64,000 bases of DNA from Rhodamnia argentea. Taxonomy: Eukaryota > Streptophyta > Magnoliopsida > Myrtales > Myrtaceae. Location of the stretch: positions 23,422,283 to 23,486,282 of the forward strand of contig NC_063156.1 in the NCBI RefSeq assembly GCF_020921035.1. Direction: 5' to 3'. Position 1 is the first letter of the stretch. Every line of letters begins with the position of its first letter. The notes under the pieces are model-generated. The model did no database searches and was not told the origin of the DNA. It worked only from the letters and a program-made list of their open reading frames with translations. Below are positions 34,949 through 47,093 of this stretch, piece after piece. A program made the translations under genes and the position numbers.

Positions 34949-37054
34949 ACATGCATAGACATACTCTACGAAATGCCTGTCAATGCAGCTTACTCTTAGT
35001 ACATAGAATGCTACTAGAGTCCATATATGTACGCATGCGAAATCGAGTGCCAATACAACTGCAGTGAGAAGAGAACAACGCATTGCTTTTTCACCCAAAC
35101 ACCCAACATTAAATACAAATGTAATCAAGAATCAATAATCCCATGTTTGGACCATGCACTCGGATTTTGACTCATGTTTTAAGGTCTATCTAGATCACAA
35201 GCTTAGCCCAGTATTTCTAAGAGTTTGGAATTTATCCAGACGAGACAAGAGTTTTGATTATTGAGTAGAAAAGCTTAATGTGTCTAATCTGTACGGTTAA
35301 TATCCACAATGGGAAAATGACCCTTCTGACTTCTATTGCATGGTGAAAGCTAGCGCATTGAACGCGTCACACCCCGTATAATACGTTATGGTATAATTGT
35401 GCAAGGGAAAGGGACTAACCGGTCAAATGGGTCGATGATGGACCTCGAACGTACAAGGCCCAATAACACTGACGTTGTCCTGTTCTTATCTCACCCAGGA
35501 CAAATCCCAGAACCAGATACCATGTAAGAATCAGATGCGGCTTGTAGTTGACATAAAGGGTTGTCGTCTGAATCCAAGATGGGGAAAGATATTAGAGGCT
35601 CCGATTCGATTTCACTGCGACAGTTATCATCTCGCGGTCAGGCCATGAAGTTTTGTCCTCTTTGCTTCCCCAAAGAGCTAAACTGATCGAGCAAGTCTGA
35701 TGGTGATTTGATTCGTTACCTAACACAACAACATCATCAGCTCTCGGGGCTCCAGAGGGCAGAATTCTAACTTGAAAATTCCCCAATCACGGCACGGAAA
35801 CCGTCTGCGATCAAAGTCGGACAAGTAACTCAAAACTCAGAATATCACGCGATGCACATTGCAAAACCTTTGGTTGGAGCTTTCAAGTAGCTTCTCGATC
35901 ACAAAGAACACCTTCGATCCATTTGCAAATGTCGGTTCCGATCAAGGCCAATAAGCACAACTTTGTGTCTTGAGAGCTCATTCATCAAAACATCCAAAGA
36001 CGATGGTTAAAGTTAACAGCTACCATGTGCCTGTCTCTTTAACAGCAAACACTACGTACAGAAACAAAAGCGGGATCACATGACAGCCCAGGACGTCTCA
36101 ACCACTAAGTATGGCCAAACCTTAGCCCCCCTTCAATTCAACTAGCCCGCCGCCACCACAACCACAACCACCCATCCCACCCACCACCTTTCTTTTTAGA
36201 CCTTTCAAATTCGTAACCCATCAACATCACCGTCTCCCGGACCCAATCTTCCTTCCATGAAAATCCAAAACCCAGAAAAACCAAACGGGGCATGAAATTT
36301 CCGATTCAACGATAATACCAAGAAGTTTCATTTGTCCACCTCAACGACCCAACAAGAAGTAAAGACCATGCTCAGCTGCCTTGGCCCGAGTCACAAGAAA
36401 TACTATTGAATTCATTCACCATAGATGCCATCACCAAGATAAGGGAGAAACATAAGAAATTCAATTATTTACATATATGGATTGCCCAAATCTCATCATC
36501 CATGTGCTTTTGTACAGGACTTATTGATTGCTGCAGGACGATGCAAGCGAAATGTCAAATTCCCAAAGAAAAAGACGTCACTCCTCCACTTCTTCTTACA
36601 AATTACAACTAGCAGTGGAGGACAGAGCAATAAAAGTGATGAAACAGGACTAAACAGAGCAACACAAACTCACTCCCTCCCCCTTCCTCCCTCCTTCTCA
36701 ACCAACTCTCACAGAAACGAAGTACAGACAGACACCCTACAAAGAGAGAGACTTCTCTCCCCCTTTTATTCTGCAAAAATTTTAACATCTCTCACGACCC
36801 ATAAGTTACATGTACAAGTTCTTGAGATTGACACCCAAGAAAATTCAAAAAAAAAAAACTCAGCAACATCCCATAGACTCATATATACAAAGTAGTAGTA
36901 GTAGAAAACTACAGATTCACCTTGCCTTTAATTAGTTCCTCCTCTTCATTTCCTCCCAAAATTACCACCTCTGCTCTTCCATCTCAAAAATTTTTTAGCA
37001 GCCTTTCCTTTTCCTTCATGCTCTGCAAATAGTTATGTTATATGTGGCCTCTGA
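34949..37054. other. Intergenic and 3' flank of the downstream minus-strand gene
   Basis: No gene recognised. A 64-codon minus frame at 35592-35786 has no known motif and no splice support. 36100-37054 is C/A-rich on the plus strand and probably includes the 3'UTR of the gene at 37055. Confidence 0.4.
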
Positions 37055-37812
37055 TTAAGCTAAGGCAGAGATGCTGCAATTGCGGCGATCCCTCCCCAGG
37101 CAATCGAAACCTTCGATTCTCACAGCGGCGGGCTTGTGCCCGATCTTCATCCTCACAGATCCTCCTCCTCCTCCTCCTCCTGCCTTACGCGCAGATAAGG
37201 ATGATGGCGATGGTGGTGCCGGAGATGATGGCATGAACTGCTCAGTCCCAAACTGGGCATCTTGGATCACGGGGTTTGACACCCTGCACGGAGGAGATCC
37301 GCAGAAAAACGGCGGCGATGAAGCCACCGGAGCAGCCAATCTCTCACCTCCATAACCTCCCTGCACAAGATAAGAGCAGGCAGTTAGAATCATAATTGAA
37401 CAGAGAAGCAAAGAAAATCAAGCAAACAGAGAACTTCTTGTCTTACTACTAAAACTCAACCCAGAGGAGAAAAAAAAATGATCTCTATTTAAACTGACAA
37501 AGCAGAGACTTATAGCACTACTTCTAATCCTGCCATATGCAGGAAAGGAATATGACCTTGAGCTTACAGATAGAAAACTCCACAAAAGAAAACTAAAAAC
37601 TAAACCCATTTGAGGGGAAGCTCAGATCTGGTGGAGATAGAAAAGGGCAGAAGGTAAAAACGAGTCTCTCGAGAGCAAATTGCGTTCGGAAATAACAAGA
37701 TAAGATAGAAAGAAAGGACAGTTTTTGCTGTTTACAGGTCAAAACAAAAAATTTAATACAGGACAGTAACAAAAACTAGGTTCACCAACCCAACCACTCT
37801 TTCAACCAGCAC

Positions 37813-37851
<39 letters not shown>

Positions 37852-38185
37852 CCTTAGTTAATATGATGTCAAGAAGCTCAGTCCCGGCCGCTGAATCCCC
37901 TGCCTCTGCGTAGAGACTGTTCACGGCAGAAGAGGAAGGAAAGAACACCAGAAATCAGCCAAATTAAACAACCAAATCAGCCAAAACCGCGAGGTTCGAA
38001 AGAACAAAGAGAGTAGATGCGACAGATTACTTGATATGACGTCTCAGAGGCCGGACGGGATCGTCCGTGGACTGATTCAACAAGCCGAATCGGCGAGGTT
38101 TTGGGCACACCACCGGTTCCACCACCCTCCTCATCCCCTCGTAGCCTCCCACGGCGTTCTTCTGCTGATATCCGCACCGATTCAT
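37055..38185 (-). CDS. Plant-conserved protein of unknown function (At5g16110-like)
   Basis: Three exons, 38185-38031, 37916-37853 and 37360-37055, give 174 aa. Visible blocks: MNRCGYQQKNAVGGYEGMRR, VVCPKPRRFGLLN, PVRPLRRHINLYAEAGDSAA, GTELLDIILTK, SSPPFFCGSPPCRVSNPVIQ, a glycine run, and the C-terminal VRMKIGHKPAAVRIEGFDCL plus RDRRNCSISALA. From memory this order matches Arabidopsis At5g16110/At3g02555-type proteins, which have no assigned function or named domain. No signal peptide or membrane segment; Ser/Pro-rich, so possibly a phosphorylated regulator. Exon 1 is also open in another frame for 75 codons, which could mislead gene finders. A 5'UTR intron ending at 38224 is likely (cttttcag). 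Confidence 0.85.
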
Positions 38186-38990
38186 TCTCGGTCTCGCCGG
38201 TCAAATTAACCGCACCGGAACGCCTGAAAAGGAATTAGATCAGAAAACAACACAAACGCCGACATCATTTTACGCAACGCCTAATCAGAAACTAGCAAAG
38301 AAAAGTTCCATTTCATCTCATCCAGTAACCAAAATTAACCCCCCGACAAAGGATAATCCTCGAAACGAGAAGAGTCAACATAATCCATGAAAACCGCAAG
38401 AAAAGGAGTAAAAAATAAATCGAAAACACAAAAATCCGCTTTACGTCATCATCTTCCTCCGGAACGCGGTTTTTTCAGACAAGCCCAGAATTAAAAAAAA
38501 GATTTTTTTTGCGGAATGGAGAAAATCCAGAGGCGTACGGTATCGTCAATCCGAGTTCGCAGATCTGTGCATATGGAAAAGCAGAGAGAGAGAGAGAGAG
38601 AGACCTGAGGGGGCGACGACCCGAAAGGCTCCTCCACAAGGAGGAGGAACTCGAGGAGGGAAATTAGAGAGGGAAGAGGAGGAGCGAGAAAGCGATGAAG
38701 AGAGAGAGAGAACTCTACGATTAGGAGAGAGAAACAAGAGAGAGAGAGAAGGAAAACGAGGGGATTGGCTGAGTATTCATAGCAGCCACAGAGAGAGAGA
38801 GAGAGAAGATGGAGAAGATGGGCCAGGGTTGCGAGATAAAGCGACCCGATCCGAAGTGAGCAACTGTGAGATCGGGCGTTCTCACCGTTGGATCCCAATT
38901 TATTCCCTCTGACTTTTCCCGATCTTCAATCTCCGCCGTCGATCCTTTTCTTTTTGGGAGGGTTTTGAGCTTCTTTTCTACAGTGGAAAA
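38186..38990 (-). promoter_or_regulatory. CT-rich leader/promoter of the At5g16110-like gene
   Basis: On the minus strand this is strongly CT-rich with several (CT)n tracts (38581-38603, 38699-38710, 38738-38748, 38791-38806), typical of plant core promoters and leaders. It also holds a likely 5'UTR intron with acceptor at 38224. Confidence 0.5.
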
Positions 38991-40525
38991 AGAGAAAAAA
39001 AAAGCGTGGGAAAAAAAAAAAAGCTTTATTCGGTCATGATGAGATCAAATATGCGAAAAAAAAAGTGGGGGGCAGGTTCTGTTGCACGTGACGGACGCAC
39101 GCGTAAGAATGTAAGATAATTTGTTTATTACGAGGTTACTACAGAGGGGGAATTCTTTTTTTCATAAACAAAAAATTCCTTTTTTGAGCAAATTGTCTGA
39201 TTTTAGGATTTGTGAAAATCCTCTTGCCCCTATTATGAAGGATATTCTCAAGTTAGAGGGAATCTTTTGCCCTAATTATAGTAAGATTTTGTTATGCTAT
39301 CGCCAAAAAGATAGAAACTTGAATGTTATTACTCAAAATACGTTCATCATTACACTATCGACTCAACGATGCGGCATTCGATTGGATAGTGGAATGTTAA
39401 AGTATTCGATCGATCGGAACATATTAGATTCACGTTAATTGGTGATCTAAGACGGGCTCGATTGATTTAGAACGGTCCTTTTTTCTCCGCTAGTAGAAAA
39501 AGCGAAACATTAATGCTTGTTTTTTTTCTTTTGGCCTCAGTGTCAAGGTTGTCTTGTGTGAGTGGAATATGTCTCGTGCTTATCAAGAATCATCGTTGAA
39601 ATTTCAACCCTTATCACAAAATAATAATAATAATGATGATGATGATGAAGTGGGAGAGTTTGGGACGAAATTCTTTCACGAAAGTTTATTACATATTGCA
39701 TTGGAGGATGTTGATTGGATAGGGGCATCATTACATTATTTTAGTGGCCTTGGAGACGTGCAATTTCTACGAACATACGGCCAATCCGGCTTTGTAGCTC
39801 TCTAAAGGACCAAATTAGGTTAATCTGCGTATAATTAGATTTCGTTATCGCAGTTGTTTACCTTATCACGGATCGATATTTCCGAAAATCGGGGAAGATA
39901 ACCTAGTTTTACGTATCAATTCCACTGTTAACATAATAGGAGCGAGTCGCTCGTAGTGGTAAAAGGGTTAGACGTTTAACTTTTTCATAAAAAGTCTGAA
40001 AGATGTGCGACTTTTGATTGGCTCTCTTGTGCCATCTTTATTGCACGGTGCAAAATTCATACCGAGCTATCTATCGCGGGAAATTGTTAGGCCGGAGTTG
40101 TGCCGGGGAGTCTAAAAAGGGAAGACAATCGCGGCGGGCGTGGTGAGTATAGACAACCGCAAACTAAAAGGGCTAGTAGAGCATCTAGCTCGACCCATCT
40201 AAGGATTGAGATTTAAGATGGGGGTATTTTCAGGGATTTTGGAGAATTTTGTCGTGGGGGGTTGTGGTACTGGTGGGGAAACCCACAAACGTGGGCATTC
40301 TCGTCCGTTCGGGGTTTTGTATGGTCTGAAATTTGGGCATTGATTCCTCCACATGCGGTGTCGGGAAGTGGCGAAATCCTCATAAATGTGCAACCCCCCT
40401 ACTAGGGCCTTAAGCCTTGTACTCCGTCCTGCAAGTGGAGAGAGGGCGCACCTTTTCAAGGTCTCTTAACGGTTAGCATCTGCTACCCATGTGGAGCACC
40501 ATAGCCAGCTCTTGACCTTCTTCCG
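38991..40525. other. Intergenic, no gene recognised
   Basis: An 83-codon plus frame (39554-39805) contains a trinucleotide run ((AAT)n(GAT)n, giving NNNNNDDDDE) but no domain. 39940-40200 has a weak tRNA-like A-box word (cgctcgtagtgg) without a properly spaced B-box. Confidence 0.45.
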
Positions 40526-41077
40526 TTATCCAAAAAATTTCTAATTCATTTTTAATATTTTTAAAATTCTTTAAAAAATAATTTATATTAATAAAAAATA
40601 TTATTCTATATTTGAAAATAAAAAAATTTATTATTTATTTTTTACTCTAACGGCGACTCGATGGCAGCGATGCGGTGGTGGGAGGTGGCGGCCGGCGGTG
40701 GTTGTGGCGGTGATCGGAGGTGGGCAGTAGTCGACGGTGGTCACGGCAGTGGCGGTTGCCGGAGGGGGTCGGTGGGAGGCAGCAGTGGGTAGCGACGATA
40801 GGGGCATGGGTGGGAGAGATGAAAAGGAAAAGAGACCGAAGTGAGAGAAATATTGATATTGAGAGATTTCTCATTTTGAAAGAGAAGTAATTTTTTTAAC
40901 TTATGAAATTGGCTCAAAAATAAATTTACAAGTAGAAATTTGCTTCAGAAGTAGAAATATAATGTAACATAATCAAACGGATTTCTACTACAAAAATTAC
41001 ATTATCAAAGAGATTTTTACTCTAGAAGCACTTATGGAGTAGAGATTTATTTCTATAAGTGTTACCATGCACGCCCT
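40526..41077 (-). mobile_element. Inverted, truncated copy of the 10.3-kb Harbinger-like family
   Basis: On the minus strand it starts GGGCGTGCATGGTAACACTT, flanked by TTA at 41078-41080, runs through the 'atttctacttctgaagcaaa' arm, a GC-rich core (ccaccgccggccgccacctc) and 'gagtaaaaaataaataataa', 'aatgaattagaaattttttg', all in the same order as 10313-11149. It breaks off after 'ttttttggataac', so the second end is lost. Confidence 0.7.
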
Positions 41078-41080
41078 TAA

Positions 41081-41504
41081 CGAATGGTCATGAATAAATT
41101 TGGGTCGGACCGAAAATGATCCAACTCAAATTTACTCATTCAGCTCATATTAGACCATTTTATGTGATATATTTTTAGTGCCTCATGCTCGACCCGAGCT
41201 GGGCCAACTCATACCTGACCCACTTTGGCCTTCCTTCTTCGTAATTTTTTCTCTTTAAATTGTTGCCTATAAAAAAGGACAACTCCATCATGTTTTAGCG
41301 TTAAAGCTAGCATACTCGACCTTTATAAAACGAAATAAAATAAAATACAAAAAAAAAATTAAAAAAAATAAAGGAGTCGACGTTTTGTTACATATACGTC
41401 ATTAAAGATCTGCAACATCTCTCGCGGCCGCGGCCACCGCCAAATGGTTGTTTTGGCTAAACTTTTGCAAGCCATCATTTAGTCACTAGGCAATTACCAC
41501 CCCC
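41081..41504. other. Repeat-derived spacer
   Basis: 'ttgggtcggaccgaaaatga' and 'gctcgacccgagctgggcca' resemble the ends of the element at 48.9-49.3 kb. No gene. A (GCGGCC)-rich patch lies near 41423. Confidence 0.4.
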
Positions 41505-41870
41505 ACCTCCCCGGAAAATACCAAAAAGTCATAATCCTATTTTTTTCGTAATCATAAATCTGTTACACTTGTGCCAATTTAGTCACAATCCTTTTAACTA
41601 TGCCAATTGAGTTTTAAATCATTTTATTTTTTATCAATTGAGTCCATTCGATCAATTTTGGTCCGCAATCATTGACGTAGACGCTGGCTATTCTACAAAA
41701 CACGAATGGCACTGACGTAAATAATTTGAATAAAGTTTTATGATTTTATTTTTTTTATTTTCTTTATTTTTTTTATTTTTATTTTTTGCATAGAGGCCAA
41801 ACAAGAATTGCCGGTCAACCCTTGCCAGCCACAACAAGGACACGCGAGCCCTCAACTAGTGCACGAGCGC
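41505..41870. mobile_element. Family A element, left half
   Basis: 'ggaaaataccaaaaagtcat', 'cttgtgccaatttagtcaca', 'ccaattgagttttaaatcat', 'caatcattgacgtagacgct' and a core start 'gccggtcaacccttgccagc'. The right arm is missing. Confidence 0.55.
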
Positions 41871-43435
41871 TTTATATTCCTTTGTTCATCCACGCACGAA
41901 CTCCAGATCCAGAGCAGTAGGTGGACGAACTCGCAACAGTACGGGGACGAACTTCAAATCTAGGGCGAAACGACTCGAGCCGCCACCATCCATGGCCGCA
42001 AGCATGGTTTTTTAAAGAACACTACATCTGAAGCAAACGAACTTCAAATTTAAGCCATGACTCGAGCCACCGTCCAATGGCCGCGAGCGCAGTTTTTGAA
42101 AGAACCCTAGATTTGGAAGAGAGTTAAGTGGGCAAGCCCTAAAAATCTGGAGCCATGGCTGCGAGCAACACGACTTGTTCACATATTCCACATGTTGAGC
42201 TTGTCCATTTGCGCGAGCCTTGAAGAAGCGGTCCATCGCAACTCTGCCAGCAGCGACGGTGAAGGGAGGCGCCGGTTACTGGCTCAGAGCCAATAAACAT
42301 GCCACGTTAGTTGGTGAATGGACACTCACAAATCACTGAATAATCTCTTAACGTAGGCGCAAAAAGTCCACGAGAGGAGGAGGATCTTTCATACGTTTAC
42401 TATGCACGATGAAACGGCTTGAAAATACTGTTAAGTCTAGAGTGCACTTGCCTATGCATGTTAACAACTACAACGATAAATCAACATCGCACAAAGCTAT
42501 GTACCGTAGCTTCTCGAAGTCCTGCATTGAACATGAACGTGAGGAGGACCTGTTTGAGTGACCTGTGGTTGAACCCACTGCCAAATGGAAATCATCCCAT
42601 GTAGTTACTTCGGATATCTTTTTTATGACTTTTGGTTATCGCGAAAAGGTTCGAGTCTTTACGGATAGTATCAAAGTAGGGCCACTTTAGGTAGATGTGT
42701 AGTTCGAGAATGGATTAAGCCCAAGCTGATCTAATGAGGTGATGATTGATAGCCGAGGCGAGAGAAAGACTCGAATAAGGTGTCGCTCCCGGTAGATTTG
42801 ATTTTTAGGATGGGGAAGGGTTAAGAATGCATTGGATTAAACATTGAATAGAGGGAGCATTACCGTGCGACATGAGACAAGAAAAGGGATATTAAGATGA
42901 TTGCCAATGACCTTTACGCGGACATATCATGTGCATCCCTCTCTAAAATTCCGCCGGTTTTAATCTTAGATGAAGTTCAAAAGCAAACAGGCTAAAAAGC
43001 AGAAGTCACTCCAAAAAAGACCATCGGATTTCGGAGATATGACATCTATGTCGAGGCCTAATTACGGAAATTCACAGACGGGCTTGCCGGTCAAACCATT
43101 CTTTTGTTTCTCAGGCTAGAAGGCTGATTACGGCCCAATAAAGAAGCTGTGGGCCTTGATCCCGGACAAATTGGACCCATTCACCGTATGATTCTAAAAG
43201 CACCTGCGAATTGTTTGATGCTTTTGAGGAGAGCAAATGATGTTTCGGAGCTATACTAGGTGAGAAAAGCCTTGGAGGACAGACCGGATTCACCGCATCA
43301 AGCTCCCTGTGGATAATCCTGAAGGAGCACATCGATCAAAACATGTTATTTAGACTTAATCCGGCTGATTAAGTCAGTAGCGTATCAAGAGACACCAAGA
43401 CTCGTACCAAACCCTAGGGAAAACACATATTCCTA
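41871..43435. other. Intergenic, no gene recognised
   Basis: Several short frames without motifs. Two GGCCC motifs near 43122-43150. Nothing assigned. Confidence 0.45.
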
Positions 43436-44043
43436 AAAAAGTATAAAAAAAAATCCTAAATCTACTGCATCGGTGTCAATTCAATCTTAAACATCTTATT
43501 GGAGCCAATTCAATTTTAAATCTTTTGCATTGATGTCAATTCAATCGTAAACTTTTTTTTTTATGTCAATTCAGTTCTAAACCTTTTGTATTTGTGTCAA
43601 TTCAATCTTAATTTTTTTGCATTTATGCCAATTGAGTCAATCCTGTCAATTTTGACCGAAAATAGTTGACGTGAATGTCGATTGTACTACGTGGCATGAC
43701 CGATGCCGACGTGGATATTTTAATATTTTATTTTTTCTTTTTCTTTTCTCTCACTTTTTTATTGGGGGCCAGAAGAAGAAAAACGAAAAACCAAAAAAAT
43801 GTTGAAAAAATTATTTAAAATATTTAAAATATTAAAAAAATCTTAAAAAATATTCGCGTCGGCGTCAATTGTGCCATGTAGGATAATCGACATCCACGTC
43901 AGAGATTTCCTACAAAAATTGGTTGGATTGACTTAATTGACATAATTGCAAAAGGGGTTAGGACTGAATTGACACCAATAAAAAGGTTTATGACTGAATT
44001 GACACCATTAAACTATGTTTAGGACTTTTTTTTGACACTTCTC
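43436..44043. mobile_element. Family A element, full-length copy
   Basis: Left arm: five imperfect repeats of 'gtgtcaattcaatcttaaac'. Right arm: the reverse complement words 'gactgaattgacaccaataa' and 'ttatgactgaattgacacca', ending 'gtttaggacttttttttgac'. Inner inverted pair: 'gtggcatgaccgatgccgac' against 'gtcggcgtcaattgtgccat'. The core is AT-rich here and lacks a transposase frame. Confidence 0.65.
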
Positions 44044-45329
44044 CTCATAGAAGGAGTCTACCGAACATTATAACGCCCCGACGGGATTTTCTACAAACCA
44101 CCGCACGTGAAATGAACAAAATAAGACTAGGCGATCCCAAATTCCTACCACAAGTCTAGATTTGAATGCCATGTCGGATTGAAATTAGCGGTCGCAAAAC
44201 CATTTAGACTTGTCTTTTTTGTGGACCGTTTGAAATGTCTTGTCTCTCGAAAGGAAACGAAGGTGCAAGGAAACACAAAGCAGCGTGTGGCCACGTACGT
44301 TTCTAGAAGCATGGCAGGAGAGCTCATGAATGCGAGCCGAGTCAATTTGTTGTTAGGACCGAAGTTTGGAAAAAAGAGCGTTTGAACTTTGAAGAAGAGG
44401 GCGTGAAGGACTCTTTGCATCAAACGCATTGGGCAGGAAACAGATCGTTTCATTGAACGAGCCAACGGGGAAATTGGTAGCTAAGTACGGTACTTAATGG
44501 ACAGTCTTGGGGTTTGGTAACCATTTTTGAACCACCCCCCCGCCAGAGTCTTTTCGCACTTTATTATATGACAACCCCGGACTCTTTTTTTATTATTATT
44601 TGTGGAGCGGCAGCGTCAAAACTTATGCCACTGATATAAGTTGCTAGAAAGTCTAATTCAAAAACTTAAACCGATAGATAGAGGGAGGGATGACACGTGG
44701 AAATTTGACGAATCGGGCGGACGCACGCGGGGAATGAACTGGGTAGAACCCGACTTTGGTAGGTACCGCGTGGGACCACACACGTACGAAGAGCATGTAA
44801 ACCCAGTAATCGAGCGATATGAAGCGCTTCAACACACGCATGGAGACATAATGGTCATCAGCAATAACTTAGCGCGACGGGTTATCCATGTCATCTACTG
44901 GTTGGAAAGCACGACATCAAGAATTTGGGTTAATTTCTAGTACCCGTCACCTCCAACACCGTCGATGCACGAAGTTATGTTTCAGTAAGAGTTCAAGTGT
45001 TTAGGATCCATCGATCCCGTCACAATCCGAAAAGGATTCAGTCCCAAATATGACCCGAACCAGTCGCCATTTGCAAATAATCACTTCCGTGTATGTACGT
45101 TGATATACACAAAAGACCGAGTAGGGTTTTCATTTCGGGGTAACAACCTAATTGATTCAACACCTGAAACCTTACATGGTTTTCCAAATGGGATTCAGAT
45201 TTCAGAAGCCATCCCTCAGTCCAAAACCCAACAATGACTTCATAGGACCCGGACGGATCGCCTCCGATTTTCCCCACCAGTTGCCATCACCACTCACAAT
45301 TAATGTTCAAGCTTCAAGAGGGAAATTGT
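44044..45329. other. Intergenic, no gene recognised
   Basis: A 99-codon plus frame at 44641-44940 has no domain I know, though the preceding 'gaaagtctaattcaaaaact' resembles repeat sequence. Rejected as a gene. Confidence 0.45.
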
Positions 45330-46118
45330 AAAAAAAAGGCTCTAAATTTATTGCTCTTGTTAGAATTCTGTCCTAAGCATTTTAATTTAGCTAATTTAGT
45401 CCTAAATCTTTTGACAATGTGTCAGTTCAATTTTAAACCTTTTAATTGTGCATTTTATTATTATTTATAATTGTGCCTATTAAGTCGTAAACTTTATAAC
45501 AATTGGCCAATTTAATAATAAACATTTGGACGATTTGCCAGAATATCGCCGATATGGGGATCTAATTAGCATCGGCCGTCCCACGTGGCATGACCGATCT
45601 CGACATGGATAATTTTCATAATTTTTAAAAACTTTTTGAATCTTTTATTTTTCTTATTTCTTATTTTTTTTCCAATCTTGGGCAAGCAAGGTGGCTGGCC
45701 AACCCTTGCCCGGGGTTGGCAAGGGCAACATTCGCATATGGCCGGTGAGGGTCGGTCGGCGACCTCACCGAACAATGGTCGGAAAAAAAAGAAAAGAAGA
45801 AAAAAAGAAGAAATGGAGGCAAAAGGAAAAGAAAAAAAAGAATTCAAAAAAAATTTAAAATTATCCATGTCGGCGCCAATCACGCCAAGTAGGACGGCTA
45901 GCATTGACTAGACCACCATGTTAGCAATTTCCAGTCAAAATTGGCCGAAAGGACTAAGTTAGCAAATCATCAAAATATTTAGAACTAAATTGACACAATT
46001 AAAACGATTGGGTGAATTGACAAATTGTAAAAAGATCTAGGATTAAATTGGCGAAATTGAAAGGTTTAAGATTGAATTGAGATAAATACAATAGATTTAG
46101 AAATTTTTTGATAATTTC
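45330..46118. mobile_element. Family A element, full-length copy with GC-rich core
   Basis: Left arm 'aatttagtcctaaatctttt' repeats, inner 'gtcccacgtggcatgaccga', core 'gcaaggtggctggccaaccc', inner right 'catgtcggcgccaatcacgc', right arm 'ggattaaattggcgaaattg' and 'acaatagatttagaaatttt'. The copy, about 790 bp, is the best guide to the family. Confidence 0.68.
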
Positions 46119-47093
46119 CGGGTGAATGCTTACCTCCTTTTCCTTTCGGTTTTCTTGAAGGGTTTGCTCGGCAAGGCATATGTTAAGATTTACCGCTAAT
46201 AACCTATCGAGATCATCCGGATTCGGCAATAAATCTCACTGTCTACGTGACTACGACAGAAGTTACATCTACGTAATGTGACCACACCATACAAGTGGAG
46301 AACAACTCTGATACGTATGTAAGAGGCTGCATGCTGGCGTCGCATACTGTGGCAGCAACCAAAGTCATGCCCTAAATAACTTATAATCCAATTGGCTTCG
46401 CACACAGGTTTTCTGGGGTTGGGTTGGAAATGGTTGGAGGTGGTTGGATAAGATCACAAACATTGATTTTGAAAGAAAAAACATGAGAGGAGCCACCAAA
46501 AAAAAAAAAAAAAAACAGTTTCATAGTATACTTAACTCAAACTCGTGCTCTCGGGCGATCGCCATTCTTTTAACAGTGCAGCGAACGTCGAGTACTAATC
46601 TATTCCATCCATTGCTGTGGAAAAAACGAGTGAATTTTTCACAAACGGTGTAAAGATACAGACACCATGCGTGCCGGGGAAGCTAATCATCAGATAATCC
46701 GATTATAATTTGTTGACCAAATGATCCAAATAATCTTTATTAAGCACCAGCCATCAATAATTCGATTTTAATAAAGATTCTGATGTGGTTAAGATGTTCA
46801 AACCCGCATTGCACTATCATTGTCAAGAAGTTAGCTGGTGTGATCAGGAAAGAAAAGAATCATAAAGAAAGACTTTAAGAAGGTGGCTGGTGCTTCTTCT
46901 TTGGAGGGGAGAGAGCTAGAAGGAGCCGCGGAGAAAGCTCGAACCGGCGCTGTTTCATCGTGATTATAGAGAATCATATCATATCAAATGTGTCTCGACT
47001 TATTTATGGACACACCATTTGGAATGCGAAATCTGATCTGAATCTGGTTTTTTTTTTTCCTTCCCTTCTTCGCTCGGCGAGAAGAGAAAAAGT
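46119..47093. other. NAC promoter and spacer
   Basis: No gene recognised. Poly-A at 46497-46516. A 'cttatttatgg' about 100 bp before the NAC ATG could serve as TATA. A (T)n tract at 47048-47058 precedes the start. Confidence 0.4.

Noticed and set aside
35592-35786. 64-codon minus-strand frame (MGNFQVRILPSGAP...)
   Set aside because: Looks protein-like but has no recognised homolog, splice partners or promoter.
39554-39805. 83-codon frame with Asn/Asp run
   Set aside because: The run comes from AAT/GAT microsatellite sequence; nothing else supports a gene.
39940-40090. Possible tRNA-derived SINE (cgctcgtagtgg A-box-like word)
   Set aside because: The only B-box-like word is about 110 bp away and poor; no 3' tail or target duplication found.
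44641-44940. 99-codon plus-strand frame
   Set aside because: No motif or splice context and the start lies in repeat-like sequence.
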